64,000 nt of DNA, taken from NCBI GenBank assembly GCA_013314715.1, contig JABUFC010000005.1:25955-89954 (forward strand), read 5' to 3'. Source of the DNA: Bacteroidales bacterium. Lineage in GTDB: Bacteria; Bacteroidota; Bacteroidia; Bacteroidales; GWA2-32-17. Each line of letters starts with the position of its first letter. Within the stretch, counting starts at the first letter, position 1. The translations under genes were made by a program, and so were the position numbers. This document shows positions 51,859 through 60,899 of the stretch, piece by piece. The notes under the pieces were generated by a model. That model ran no database searches and had not been told where the DNA came from. It saw nothing but the letters and a program-made list of their open reading frames with translations.

Positions 51859-53113
51859 ACGCCTAAGATATATTGCACATTTTTACTCCGAATCGTTGTA
51901 TTTTGCTTATCAAGCTCTTAAACTAAATAAAGTCCGTGCGTTTTTATCGTTAATAGGTATTACTATTGGTATTTTTTCAATTATATCGGTTTTTGCTGTA
52001 CTCGATAGTTTAAAAAGTTCTATACATTCTTCTATAGAATCGTTGGGAAATAATATTGTTTATATTCAAAAATGGCCATGGGAATTTAGTAACGATTATC
52101 CTTGGTGGAAGTATTTAAGCCGTCCTGTAGTTTCAGTAGAAGAAGCTAACGAAATTGCTAACAGGAGCTTAAAAGCATCTTCGGTTGTGTTTATGGCTAA
52201 TTCGGTTAAAAATGTTGAAGTTAATAAAATAGAAGTAAAAGATGTACCTATTATAATAGCCGATTACGAATTTGATAAAGTTCGCTCATTTGAAATTGAT
52301 AAAGGAAGATATTTTACACCAAACGAATCAAAAAGTGGTGTTAAAAAAGCTATTATTGGAGCAACTTTGGCATCGATACTATTTAAAAACGAAAGCCCAA
52401 TAGGAAATAACATTCAGCTAATGGGAATTAAATTTAATGTGGTTGGGGTTTTTAAGAAAGAAGGAAATTCAATCTTCGATCAGAGCTTAGATAATGTAGT
52501 ACTTTTGCCTTTAAACGCTTGCCATAATTATTTCGACTTTCGCGACGAAATGATGAACCCTACTATTATTGTTAAAGCATACGAAGGAATTTCACTCGAC
52601 CAACTTAGTTACGAATTGAAATCAATTATGCGTTCTATACGACGAATACGACCAGCAGACGAAGATAATTTTGCTATAAATCAAGCAAGTGCCATCACTA
52701 AAGGATTTAACGATTTATTTGGTGTTGTAGATATAGCTGGCATAGTTATTGGTGGCTTTTCTATTTTAGTAGGTGGTTTTGGAATTGCTAATATTATGTT
52801 TGTATCAGTTAAAGAAAGAACTAAGTTAATTGGTATTCAAAAGGCTATTGGAGCTAAAAATGCTTTTATTTTATTACAATTTCTAAACGAATCTGTTTTA
52901 TTATCGTTACTTGGTGGTATATTAGGATTAGTATTAGTTCTTATTGCAATATTCTATGCTGAAAAAATTATTGATATGAATTTGACATTAAGCTTTAAAA
53001 ATATTATTACGGGCCTAAGCATCTCGGCTATTATTGGTATCTTATCTGGCTATGCACCTGCTCGTGTAGCAGCTAAAATGAACCCTGTTGAAGCAATTAA
53101 TTCTAACTTTTAA
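51851..53113 (+). CDS. MacB/FtsX-type ABC transporter permease
   Basis: This 420-residue permease has an N-terminal span (about 35-60, RAFLSLIGITIGIFSIIS), a large periplasmic MacB-PCD domain (about 60-265) and three C-terminal spans of the FtsX type (GIQKAIGAKNAFILLQFLNE between the first two; ending YAPARVAAKMNPVEAINSN). Such proteins work with an ATPase in lipoprotein sorting or efflux. No ATPase or membrane-fusion gene is adjacent, so the partner must be elsewhere. It overlaps the preceding gene by 8 bases. Confidence 0.88.
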   Translation: MIKRLRYIAHFYSESLYFAYQALKLNKVRAFLSLIGITIGIFSIISVFAVLDSLKSSIHSSIESLGNNIVYIQKWPWEFSNDYPWWKYLSRPVVSVEEANEIANRSLKASSVVFMANSVKNVEVNKIEVKDVPIIIADYEFDKVRSFEIDKGRYFTPNESKSGVKKAIIGATLASILFKNESPIGNNIQLMGIKFNVVGVFKKEGNSIFDQSLDNVVLLPLNACHNYFDFRDEMMNPTIIVKAYEGISLDQLSYELKSIMRSIRRIRPADEDNFAINQASAITKGFNDLFGVVDIAGIVIGGFSILVGGFGIANIMFVSVKERTKLIGIQKAIGAKNAFILLQFLNESVLLSLLGGILGLVLVLIAIFYAEKIIDMNLTLSFKNIITGLSISAIIGILSGYAPARVAAKMNPVEAINSNF

Positions 53114-53127
53114 AAAATATACGAATT

Positions 53128-54738
53128 ATGAAAACAAGCATTTTTTTTATATTTGTAGTTGTTGGCATACAAGCCTTTTCACAAAAAAGTATTTTACCAT
53201 TAAAAACAACTTTAAAAAACGTAACCGTTTTTCTGAATGGTGCTCAAATAGAACGAATGGGAACTATATCCATTCCTGAAGGTAATAGCATGGTAGTTGT
53301 AACAGGTTTACCTATTGATGTTAATCCTCAAACAGTTCAGGTAAGCGGGAAAGGTAATTTTAGTATTTTATCGGTTTCGCATTCTACTAATTATTTAGTG
53401 GAGCAACAAAAACCTAAAGAAATAATGGTATTAGAAGATTCACTGCAACGTATGCGTGAGCTTATAAATGATAAAAATGCAGTATTATCTGTTTACAACC
53501 AAGAAGAAGCAATGATTATTGCTAACAAACAATTGGGGGGACAAAACAACGGAGTGAGTGTTGCCGCATTAAAAGAAGCTAGCGATTTTTTTAGAGTACG
53601 TTTGCTCGATATTAAAACAAAACAACTTCAAACTCAGCGACAAATCAACGATATTCAGAAAAAAATAACCAAAATAGAGAGTCAACTCAATGAGCGAAAC
53701 GCAAAAATGAATCAACCAACCAGCGAAGTTCTAATTTCAGTATGGGCTTCGGCACAAACTCAAGCTCAGTTTCAGGTTAGTTATGTAACTTCGTCAGCAT
53801 CGTGGTATCCTCTTTACGATTTAAAAGTGAAAAATATCAACAGCCCTATCCAGCTTACCTATAAAGCAAATGTTGAACAACGTACCGGCGAAGATTGGAA
53901 TAATATAAAGATGACGCTATCTACAGCCAACCCATTTAGTCAAGGCTCAAAACCCGAGTTTGCTCCTTGGTATTTGTCGTTTTATCAACCCTATCGATAT
54001 GAATATGATGAAAGAGCTGTTAAGTCAAAAGCTCCGGCTGCCGCAATGAACGAAGAGAGCAAGTCGTTGGAGCAATTAGCTGATATGCCCGCAACTACTG
54101 GAGCACATTATACTACTCAGCAAACCAATATGACTACGGCAGAGTTTATTATTGATAAACCCTACGATATTCCATCGGGTGGGCAAGGCGTAACAGTTGA
54201 AATGACTATTACCGAAATGAACGCTAATTATGAGTATTATGCTTATCCTAAAGCCAATCCTTACGCTTATTTATTGGCTAAAGTTACGGGTTTTGAATCG
54301 TTAAATATGTTACCTGGCGATATGCATTTGTTCTTTGAAAACACTTATGTTGGAAAATCAAATTACAATGGAGTGGTGGTAACCGATACCGTTGACTTTT
54401 CACTTGGTCAAGATAAAGGAATTTCGATAAAGCGTGAAAAAATGAAAGATTTTTCGAGCAAAAAGATTATTGGAACGAACCAACGTCAAAGCATTGGATT
54501 CCAAATTACGGTTCGTAATAATAAGAACATTCCGGTTTCGATAAATTTATTGGAGCAATTACCGCTTTCAACTAATAAAGATATTGAAATCGAGAAAATT
54601 GAGTTGAGCAATGGGCTGGTAAATGATATAACCGGAGCTGTTTTGTGGAAATTACAATTAAAACCTGGCGAATCAAAACAAATAAAGTTTGTTTATGCCG
54701 TTAAATACCCCAAAGACAAAACCATTATTTTGGAATAA
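53128..54738 (+). CDS. DUF4139 (MuiA-like) secreted protein
   Basis: The 536 residues comprise a signal peptide (about 1-19) and an N-terminal DUF4140 domain (about 25-120, VTVFLNGAQIERMGTISIPE). A coiled-coil stretch (about 110-195) and a DUF4139 beta-rich domain (about 200-536, including VTSSASWYPLYDLK and RTGEDWNNIKMTLSTANP) follow. This family is named after a mucoidy inhibitor homologue; its biochemical role is unknown. It lies within the plus-strand envelope run. Confidence 0.85.
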   Translation: MKTSIFFIFVVVGIQAFSQKSILPLKTTLKNVTVFLNGAQIERMGTISIPEGNSMVVVTGLPIDVNPQTVQVSGKGNFSILSVSHSTNYLVEQQKPKEIMVLEDSLQRMRELINDKNAVLSVYNQEEAMIIANKQLGGQNNGVSVAALKEASDFFRVRLLDIKTKQLQTQRQINDIQKKITKIESQLNERNAKMNQPTSEVLISVWASAQTQAQFQVSYVTSSASWYPLYDLKVKNINSPIQLTYKANVEQRTGEDWNNIKMTLSTANPFSQGSKPEFAPWYLSFYQPYRYEYDERAVKSKAPAAAMNEESKSLEQLADMPATTGAHYTTQQTNMTTAEFIIDKPYDIPSGGQGVTVEMTITEMNANYEYYAYPKANPYAYLLAKVTGFESLNMLPGDMHLFFENTYVGKSNYNGVVVTDTVDFSLGQDKGISIKREKMKDFSSKKIIGTNQRQSIGFQITVRNNKNIPVSINLLEQLPLSTNKDIEIEKIELSNGLVNDITGAVLWKLQLKPGESKQIKFVYAVKYPKDKTIILE

Positions 54739-54739
54739 A

Positions 54740-55516
54740 ATGTTTAAACCATTCTTCGATAAAGATTTCTGGGACTTAGTTAAGGTATTTGTTTGGCGAG
54801 AGCTAAAAATAAAATATGCTCAAACTTATTTGGGACTATTTTGGATGTTTTTCCCTCCGCTTATGGCATTGTTAGTAGTTTCGTTTTTTTTTGGTAATTT
54901 AATGAAAGTTAGCAACGAAATTCCGAATTACACCCTTTTTGCTTATTCTGGAATGTTAGGATGGTTTTATTTTTCGTACATTATTTCATATTCAAGTGTT
55001 TCATTAATACAAAATCAGGAAATTATTCAAAAAACAGCTATTCCTCGAATAGTATTTCCTCTTTCAAAAGCCTTAACAGGAATGATCGATTTAGCTATTT
55101 GGTTTTTAGTGGCTATTGTGCTAATGTATTTTTTTCATATTAAAATTGGTTTATCACTAATTTTTTTACCATTGGTTTTGTTTCTTAATTTTGTTGCCGG
55201 CTTTTCGATAGGAATATGGGTAACAGCTTTTTCTATTAGTTGGCGAGATATTTATCAGTTGGTTCCTTACATTATCGGGTTTACCATGTTGGTTACTCCT
55301 GTTTTTTATCATATGAACATGGTACCCGAACATTTAAAAATATTTCTCTACCTAAATCCAATAGCAGGTGTTATTGAGTTGTACCGCTATTTGTTTTTAC
55401 ATATTCCATTTCACAATACAAATTTTTTATGGGGGCTAGCATTCTCTTTCGTAATGCTTATAGGAGGAATTCTATATTTTCATAAGCAAGAATCTATAAT
55501 GGCCGAAAAAATATAA
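54740..55516 (+). CDS. ABC-2 polysaccharide export permease (Wzm-like)
   Basis: This permease starts MFKPFFDKDFWDLVKVFVWR and has six spans (258 residues). It matches the ABC-2 family that exports O-antigen, teichoic acid or capsule: RELKIKYAQTYLGLFWMFFP is the amphipathic entry helix, and LNPIAGVIELYRYLF is the C-terminal motif. A longer frame would start 51 bases upstream inside the DUF4139 gene and is rejected. The start is 1 base after that gene's stop. It pairs with the ATPase encoded next. Confidence 0.88.
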   Translation: MFKPFFDKDFWDLVKVFVWRELKIKYAQTYLGLFWMFFPPLMALLVVSFFFGNLMKVSNEIPNYTLFAYSGMLGWFYFSYIISYSSVSLIQNQEIIQKTAIPRIVFPLSKALTGMIDLAIWFLVAIVLMYFFHIKIGLSLIFLPLVLFLNFVAGFSIGIWVTAFSISWRDIYQLVPYIIGFTMLVTPVFYHMNMVPEHLKIFLYLNPIAGVIELYRYLFLHIPFHNTNFLWGLAFSFVMLIGGILYFHKQESIMAEKI

Positions 55517-56745
55517 TGAGCGAAAAAGTTATCGAAATAGAACACCTAAGCAAACTTTTTAAAAAACGCGAAGAAACTACAGGTATTGCTACCGATTCGG
55601 GACAATATATAACGGCTTTAGATGATATAAGTTTTTCTGTAACTAAGGGTGAATCGGTTGGGTTAATTGGACGGAATGGGAGTGGAAAATCAACTTTATT
55701 GAAAATTCTTTCGGGCGTTTATCCGCCAACAAAAGGGCATTATACCATAAATGGGAAAATAATTCCACTATTAGAATCGGGTTTAGGTTTTCATAAAGAT
55801 TTAAGCGGCTACGATAATATTTTGATTTTTGGCAGAATATTAGGGCTGTCCATGAAAGAAATAAAAAGCAAAATGGACGAAATCGTCGAATTTGCAGAGA
55901 TAAGCCATTTTATTTATATGCCCATAAAACATTATTCAAATGGCATGATTTCGCGTTTATCGTTTTCAATTGTGCCATTTCTGAAAGGAGATATTTTACT
56001 TGTAGATGAGATATTAGCTTTTGGCGATTTAAGTTTTCAGCAAAAAGCATTGCAATATTTAAAGTCATTACATAGTAAGGGAAATACTTATTTAATTGTA
56101 TCGCATCATATCAATAGTCTTATCACTTTATGCAATCGCTTTGTGGTATTGCAAAATGGTAAATATGTGAATGACGGACCTCCATTGAAAATATTACCTG
56201 AATATTACGAAGAATTACTTCTATCAAAGGCTGAGCATCGAAATACATGGGTTAGAAATAATATTTTGGAGCGGAATGTTATTCATTTTGATGTACCTTT
56301 TGAAATGGATGGGATAAGTGTTAACAACGTTAAGATAATGCCCTCAAATGATGGGAATAACGAATTTAGTTCACATGAGACTTTGGTGATTGAATTTTCT
56401 ATTCGCACCGCTTCTACGCATCATGAAATAGATATTGGCATAATTGCACGTGATATTATGCAAAATCTTATATTTTCAATATCTGCCGGACAAAATAATA
56501 TTCGATTACCTTCATCGGGATTGGAGGCTAAACTTTATTTGAAAATTCCTTTGAACTTATTGAATGCCGGAGTGTTTTTTATTCATCCCTTTATGTTACA
56601 TCTAACAACCAAAGAATATCGATTATCTGAAAAATCGTTAGCTTTTAGAATTAAAAATACCGAAGATTTTAATATTAACGAAACGATTCGTCTTTTATCG
56701 CTTATGGGCTCGGTGAAAATTCCTGTTGAGTGGGAAGTGAAGTAG
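55516..56745 (+). CDS. ABC polysaccharide export ATPase with carbohydrate-binding tail (Wzt-like)
   Basis: This 409-residue ATPase carries Walker A GRNGSGKST, a degenerate signature region (HYSNGMISRLSFS), Walker B ILLVDEIL and the H-loop VSHH. Residues about 255-405 form a beta-sandwich like the Wzt C-terminal domain that recognises the terminal residue of the glycan. It overlaps the permease by one base (TAATG). With the permease it exports a polysaccharide, but no glycosyltransferase genes are nearby, so the cargo pathway is elsewhere. Confidence 0.88.
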   Translation: MSEKVIEIEHLSKLFKKREETTGIATDSGQYITALDDISFSVTKGESVGLIGRNGSGKSTLLKILSGVYPPTKGHYTINGKIIPLLESGLGFHKDLSGYDNILIFGRILGLSMKEIKSKMDEIVEFAEISHFIYMPIKHYSNGMISRLSFSIVPFLKGDILLVDEILAFGDLSFQQKALQYLKSLHSKGNTYLIVSHHINSLITLCNRFVVLQNGKYVNDGPPLKILPEYYEELLLSKAEHRNTWVRNNILERNVIHFDVPFEMDGISVNNVKIMPSNDGNNEFSSHETLVIEFSIRTASTHHEIDIGIIARDIMQNLIFSISAGQNNIRLPSSGLEAKLYLKIPLNLLNAGVFFIHPFMLHLTTKEYRLSEKSLAFRIKNTEDFNINETIRLLSLMGSVKIPVEWEVK

Positions 56746-56757
56746 TGAAAGTCGCAT

Positions 56758-56796
56758 AAAAAAGAGGCTGACTCGTTTTGAGACAGCCTCTTTTTT
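56758..56796. terminator. Bidirectional terminator between the Wzt-like gene and rplS
   Basis: AAAAAAGAGGCTG pairs with CAGCCTCTTTTTT, and an inner CTC/GAG extends the stem beyond one A-A mismatch. T-runs are present on both strands, so it serves both convergent genes. Confidence 0.85.
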
Positions 56797-56822
56797 AATT
56801 TTTATTATTTTTTTTTAAAGAG

Positions 56823-57203
56823 TTAATCTTTAGTTTCTGTATTTTCTTCTACAATAAATAATTTCTTTTCTTTAATACGAGCTTTTTTACCGGTTAATCC
56901 ACGTAAGTAGAATAAACGAGCTCTGCGAACTTTACCACGTTTATTTATTTCAATGCTTTCAATAAAAGGTGAGTTCATGGGGAAAATACGTTCTACACCT
57001 ACGCCATTTGATATTTTACGAACGGTAAATGAAGCACCTGCACCTATGCCACGTTTTTGAATTACAACGCCTCTAAAACTCTGAATACGTTCTTTGTTTC
57101 CTTCTTTAATTTTATAATTAATAGTGATGGTGTCGCCACTTTTAAATGCTGGAAGTTCTCTTGAGGGCGAAAGTTCGTTTTCAACTAATTTAATTAAGTC
57201 CAT
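56823..57203 (-). CDS. rplS: Ribosomal protein bL19
   Basis: bL19 (126 residues) sits at the 30S-50S interface. Core motifs are [20 protein letters not shown], then [10 protein letters not shown], and [22 protein letters not shown]. The C-terminal tail is slightly extended and acidic. It is transcribed alone, with a -7 box 47 bases upstream and a shared bidirectional terminator downstream. Confidence 0.96.
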   Translation of the reverse strand: MDLIKLVENELSPSRELPAFKSGDTITINYKIKEGNKERIQSFRGVVIQKRGIGAGASFTVRKISNGVGVERIFPMNSPFIESIEINKRGKVRRARLFYLRGLTGKKARIKEKKLFIVEENTETKD

Positions 57204-57249
57204 TTCTTTAATAATTTGATTGTTTACCTTTGGCTAAAAAATCGGAGTG

Positions 57250-57257
57250 CAAATTTA
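57250..57257 (-). promoter_or_regulatory. -7 box TAAATTTG for rplS
   Basis: This is an exact TAnnTTTG match on the minus strand, 47 bases before the start, leaving a leader of about 40 nt. Confidence 0.45.
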
Positions 57258-57296
57258 CAAAAAAAAATAATACTAATTACATTTTTTGTAAAAAAA

Positions 57297-58529
57297 TTAT
57301 ACTGCCGATTGAAGTTTATTTAATACACCTTGAGTTAGCTTTTCTTCACAATAAAATTGATCGATGGTAAGTGTTTTAATTTTTAATGATGGGGCATCAA
57401 ACATGATATCGCGCATAATAGCTTCGCAAATAGAACGTAAACCACGAGCACCTAGTTTATATTCTACTGCTTTATCGACAATAAAATCTAAAGCACCTTC
57501 AGTAAACTGTAGATCTATGCCGTCAATTTTAAGCAAATGAATATATTGTTTAATTAATGCGTTTTTAGGCTCTGTTAATATTTTACGCAATATTTCTTTA
57601 CTTAGGGGCTGTAAATAGGTAAGTACAGGCAAACGACCTATTAATTCTGGGATGAGTCCATAAGCTTTTAAGTCTTGAGGAGCAATGTATTGAAGCATAT
57701 TTTGGCGGTCAATTTTTTCATTTTCTTTGCTGGCTTTAAAACCAACCATTCTAGTATTAAGGCGTTGGCTAATTTTTTTCTCAATTCCATCAAATGCGCC
57801 GCCGCATATAAACAAAATATTTTGTGTGTCAACTTCAATAAATCGCTGTTCGGGGTGTTTTCTTCCTCCTTGTGGTGGTACATTCACTTTTGAACCTTCG
57901 AGCAATTTAAGCATTCCTTGTTGAACTCCTTCGCCCGATACATCGCGTGTTATACTTGGGTTATCGCCTTTGCGAGCAATTTTATCAATTTCGTCAATAA
58001 AAACGATGCCCATTTCGGCCCGCTTAACATCGTAGTCGGCAACCTGTAATAATCTCGACAAAATGCTTTCAACATCTTCGCCTACATAACCGGCTTCGGT
58101 AAAAACGGTAGCATTAACTATGGTAAAAGGTACATCAAGCATTTTAGCTATTGTTCGGGCAAGGAGAGTTTTACCTGTTCCGGTTTCGCCAACCATTATA
58201 ATATTCGATTTTTCAATTTCAATTTCATTGTTCGATTTTGATTGTTTGAAAACTCTCTTGTAATGATTGTAAACAGCTACGGCTAATGTTTTTTTAGCTT
58301 CATCTTGACCAATTACATATTGGTTAAGGAATTCGTATATTTGTTGAGGTTTTAAGAGTTTTTGTTTGCTCGTAGAAGGACGAGTTGTTTTTTCTTCTTT
58401 AGATAAAGTTTGGAGTATGTCGTGTGCATGTTCTATGCAATCTGTGCAGATATATCCATCTATACCTTGCATGAGCATAGGAACATTATTTTCTGCTCTA
58501 CCGCAGAAATTACAGTGTTTGCCTTTCAT
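57297..58529 (-). CDS. clpX: ClpX, ATP-dependent unfoldase of ClpXP
   Basis: ClpX (410 residues) unfolds substrates for ClpP. The N-terminal zinc-binding domain has CNFCGRAE and [10 protein letters not shown]. The AAA+ core has Walker [14 protein letters not shown], Walker [15 protein letters not shown], the GYVGEDVE pore loop and the LIGRLPV loop; an IGF-type region that contacts ClpP lies near [11 protein letters not shown]. It lies 11 bases behind clpP in the tig-clpP-clpX order. Confidence 0.96.
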   Translation of the reverse strand: MKGKHCNFCGRAENNVPMLMQGIDGYICTDCIEHAHDILQTLSKEEKTTRPSTSKQKLLKPQQIYEFLNQYVIGQDEAKKTLAVAVYNHYKRVFKQSKSNNEIEIEKSNIIMVGETGTGKTLLARTIAKMLDVPFTIVNATVFTEAGYVGEDVESILSRLLQVADYDVKRAEMGIVFIDEIDKIARKGDNPSITRDVSGEGVQQGMLKLLEGSKVNVPPQGGRKHPEQRFIEVDTQNILFICGGAFDGIEKKISQRLNTRMVGFKASKENEKIDRQNMLQYIAPQDLKAYGLIPELIGRLPVLTYLQPLSKEILRKILTEPKNALIKQYIHLLKIDGIDLQFTEGALDFIVDKAVEYKLGARGLRSICEAIMRDIMFDAPSLKIKTLTIDQFYCEEKLTQGVLNKLQSAV

Positions 58530-58540
58530 GTAAAATTAAA

Positions 58541-59209
58541 TTATTTTTTTTCTCTAATGAGTACCTCGTCTATGAGTCCATATTCTTTTGCTTCACTAGC
58601 CGTCATCCAATAATCTCTTTCGCTATCGGCTGCAATTTTTTCATAAGGCTGTCCACTATGATAAGCGAGTATGTCGTACAATTCTTTACGAAGTTTAAGT
58701 ATTTCGCGTGCAGTAATCTCTATTTCAGTAGCTTGGCCTTCGGCGGCACCCATAGGCTGGTGTATCATAACACGACTATGGGTAAGGGCTGAACGTTTAC
58801 CTTTGGCACCGGCGGTGAGCAAAACTGCGCCCATCGATGCAGCAATACCGGTACAAATGGTGGCAATGTCTGCATTGATATATTGCATGGTGTCGTAAAT
58901 GCCTAAACCAGCATAAACCGAGCCACCGGGAGTGTTAAAATATATTTGTATATCTTTACTTGGGTCGGTACTTTCTAAAAATAAAAGTTGAGCTTGAATA
59001 ATGTTTGAAACATCATCGTCGATAGGTGTTCCTAAAAAAATAATTCGATCCATCATTAGACGTGAAAAAACGTCCATAGTAGCAATATTGAGCTGACGTT
59101 CTTCAATAATGGTTGGGCTAATATAGCTACTAGTAATGGATGTATATTTATGGAGTGTGTTGCTGCTAATACCTCTATGTTTTACAGCATATTTAATGAA
59201 TTCGCTCAT
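58541..59209 (-). CDS. clpP: ClpP protease subunit
   Basis: ClpP (222 residues) forms the 14-mer serine protease. Catalytic Ser is in [11 protein letters not shown], His in [10 protein letters not shown] and Asp further on near [16 protein letters not shown]. The N-terminal propeptide-like stretch (1-25) is longer than in some phyla. It sits 6 bases downstream of tig and 11 bases before clpX. Confidence 0.96.
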   Translation of the reverse strand: MSEFIKYAVKHRGISSNTLHKYTSITSSYISPTIIEERQLNIATMDVFSRLMMDRIIFLGTPIDDDVSNIIQAQLLFLESTDPSKDIQIYFNTPGGSVYAGLGIYDTMQYINADIATICTGIAASMGAVLLTAGAKGKRSALTHSRVMIHQPMGAAEGQATEIEITAREILKLRKELYDILAYHSGQPYEKIAADSERDYWMTASEAKEYGLIDEVLIREKK

Positions 59210-59215
59210 AAAATG

Positions 59216-60562
59216 TTATTTTTTATCTTCTTTTACTTTTTTTATAAAATCTTCGAGTGTGATTTCTTTTTCTTCCAAAGTTACTAAAGATTTTACAATT
59301 TCGATAATTTTTTCATCTAATTTCATTTCAAAAATTCTATCGGCTTCTTTTTGGTTTTCTAAAACTTTTGGGGCAAGTTGATTGAGGTATTCGTCGGGTA
59401 ATTGATAAAGCCCGTATTGACGAAATTGATTAATAACTATTTTTTTAGCTCCTTCGAGCATATCTTCGTTAGTGATTTCTATTTTATATTCTTTTTGGAG
59501 GTGAGCATATATAAGTTGTTCTTTTACAGCATTTAAGTAAAACGGAAATTCTTTTTCTAAAATTTCGTCTGTTATTTTTTCTTTTGCGTTTTGTAAGAGT
59601 TGTTTTTTTAGAAATTCTTCGGGTAAATCAATTTGTGTTTTTGATAGTAGTTTGTTTTTTAAATCGGCATGGAGCTTATATTCGCTTTCAATCTTTCGTT
59701 GTTCTTCAATTTCCTTTGTTATTTTTTCTATAAACTGTTCGTAGGTAGTTACAACATCTTTACCGTAAATTTTATCCCAAAGTTCTTGGTTGAATTCAGC
59801 TTCTTTAAAATCGGTGATTTTTTTAATTTCTATTGAGAGTTTAAGATTTTCTGCTAATTCTTCTTCTTTAAGTTTAAGTAAAAGTGCTAAGTCTTTTTTA
59901 TTGGTAAATGTTTTTGAAGCATCGAAAGAAACAATATCGCCAACTTTTTTCCCAATAAAAGACTTTTTAATTTTTTCGTTTTGAATCATTGAAACTAAAA
60001 TAGCTCCTTGTTCGTTAAAAACGTGTTCGGGGTTGTCTTTTTCAAAAATTTTACCTTCGATCGATGAGTTTTCTCCAACTTCTGCTGAATCGACTTGTTG
60101 ACCATAAGTTCTTTTGTAATAGTTGAGGTATTCGTTAATGCTATCTTGATCAACAGTAATTTTATAAAAAGGAACCTTATCTTTTTTACTGAGTTTTATA
60201 TTTATTTCAGGTTTAATTCCATATTCAAAAGTTACTTTAAAGGTTGGATTTTCGTCTTCGGAAATAGAATTAAAATTTGATTCGGTAACAATGGGAGTTC
60301 CAAGTACATCTAAGTTATTTTCTTTTAAGTGTTCAGAAATTTTTTCTTGAATTATTTTTTCAACCTCATCTACTAAAACACTTTTTCGGTAAAGCTTTGA
60401 AACAATTGGCATAGGCACATTGCCAGGTCTAAAGCCTTTAATTTGAACTTGTTTTCTTAGATTTTTAAGTGATTTTTCAACATTTTCTTGATAGTCATTT
60501 TTTTCAATGATAATGGTTACAGCTTCATGTAAGTTGCCGATTTCTTTTTTTTCAACGTTCAT
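59216..60562 (-). CDS. tig: Trigger factor chaperone
   Basis: The 448 residues have an N-terminal ribosome-binding domain, with the loop near IKGFRPGNVPMPIVSKLYRK in place of the classic GFRxGKxP. A PPIase-like middle (about 155-240) is weakly conserved and probably lacks activity, and a helical C-terminal chaperone domain rich in Glu/Lys follows. It binds nascent chains at the exit tunnel and heads the clp operon. Confidence 0.9.
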   Translation of the reverse strand: MNVEKKEIGNLHEAVTIIIEKNDYQENVEKSLKNLRKQVQIKGFRPGNVPMPIVSKLYRKSVLVDEVEKIIQEKISEHLKENNLDVLGTPIVTESNFNSISEDENPTFKVTFEYGIKPEINIKLSKKDKVPFYKITVDQDSINEYLNYYKRTYGQQVDSAEVGENSSIEGKIFEKDNPEHVFNEQGAILVSMIQNEKIKKSFIGKKVGDIVSFDASKTFTNKKDLALLLKLKEEELAENLKLSIEIKKITDFKEAEFNQELWDKIYGKDVVTTYEQFIEKITKEIEEQRKIESEYKLHADLKNKLLSKTQIDLPEEFLKKQLLQNAKEKITDEILEKEFPFYLNAVKEQLIYAHLQKEYKIEITNEDMLEGAKKIVINQFRQYGLYQLPDEYLNQLAPKVLENQKEADRIFEMKLDEKIIEIVKSLVTLEEKEITLEDFIKKVKEDKK

Positions 60563-60597
60563 ACATTTATTTTAATTGAGATTGATACAAAAAAAAG

Positions 60598-60679
60598 TGC
60601 GGGTGAAGGGACTCGAACCCCCACGCCTTGCGGCACCAGATCCTAAGTCTGACGCGTCTGCCAGTTCCGCCACACCCGC
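60598..60679 (-). tRNA. tRNA-Leu (anticodon TAG)
   Basis: An 82-nt class II tRNA on the minus strand. Acceptor strands GCGGGTG/CACCCGC pair perfectly, the anticodon loop is CTTAGGA with TAG at 60645-60643 and stem TCAGA/TCTGG. A long variable arm (TGCCGCAAGGCGT) and T loop TTCGAGT are present. Discriminator is A. CCA is not encoded, as C-T-T follows. A T-run right behind may stop transcription. Confidence 0.95.
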
Positions 60680-60846
60680 TTTTTTATGAGCCACAAAAAT
60701 ACAAATAATTTTTGACTACCCCAAATATATTTTATTATTTTCTGTGTTCAACTCAAAAAGTTAATTTAAATAAGACTAATGATAAAAATATATAACAGTA
60801 AATCAAAATATTATATAAGTAATTTAAAAAAAAAGCATTAAATATT

Positions 60847-60876
60847 TTGTAAATAATCAATACTTATTTATTTTTG
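60847..60876 (+). promoter_or_regulatory. Promoter of the second PD40-OmpA gene
   Basis: TTTTG (TTG at 60847-60849) is followed after 19 bases by TATTTTTG (60869-60876). A second exact -7 box, TAATTTTG, lies at 60881-60888. The start codon is at 60900. Confidence 0.6.
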
Positions 60877-60899
60877 AAGTTAATTTTGAAACTAATGCT

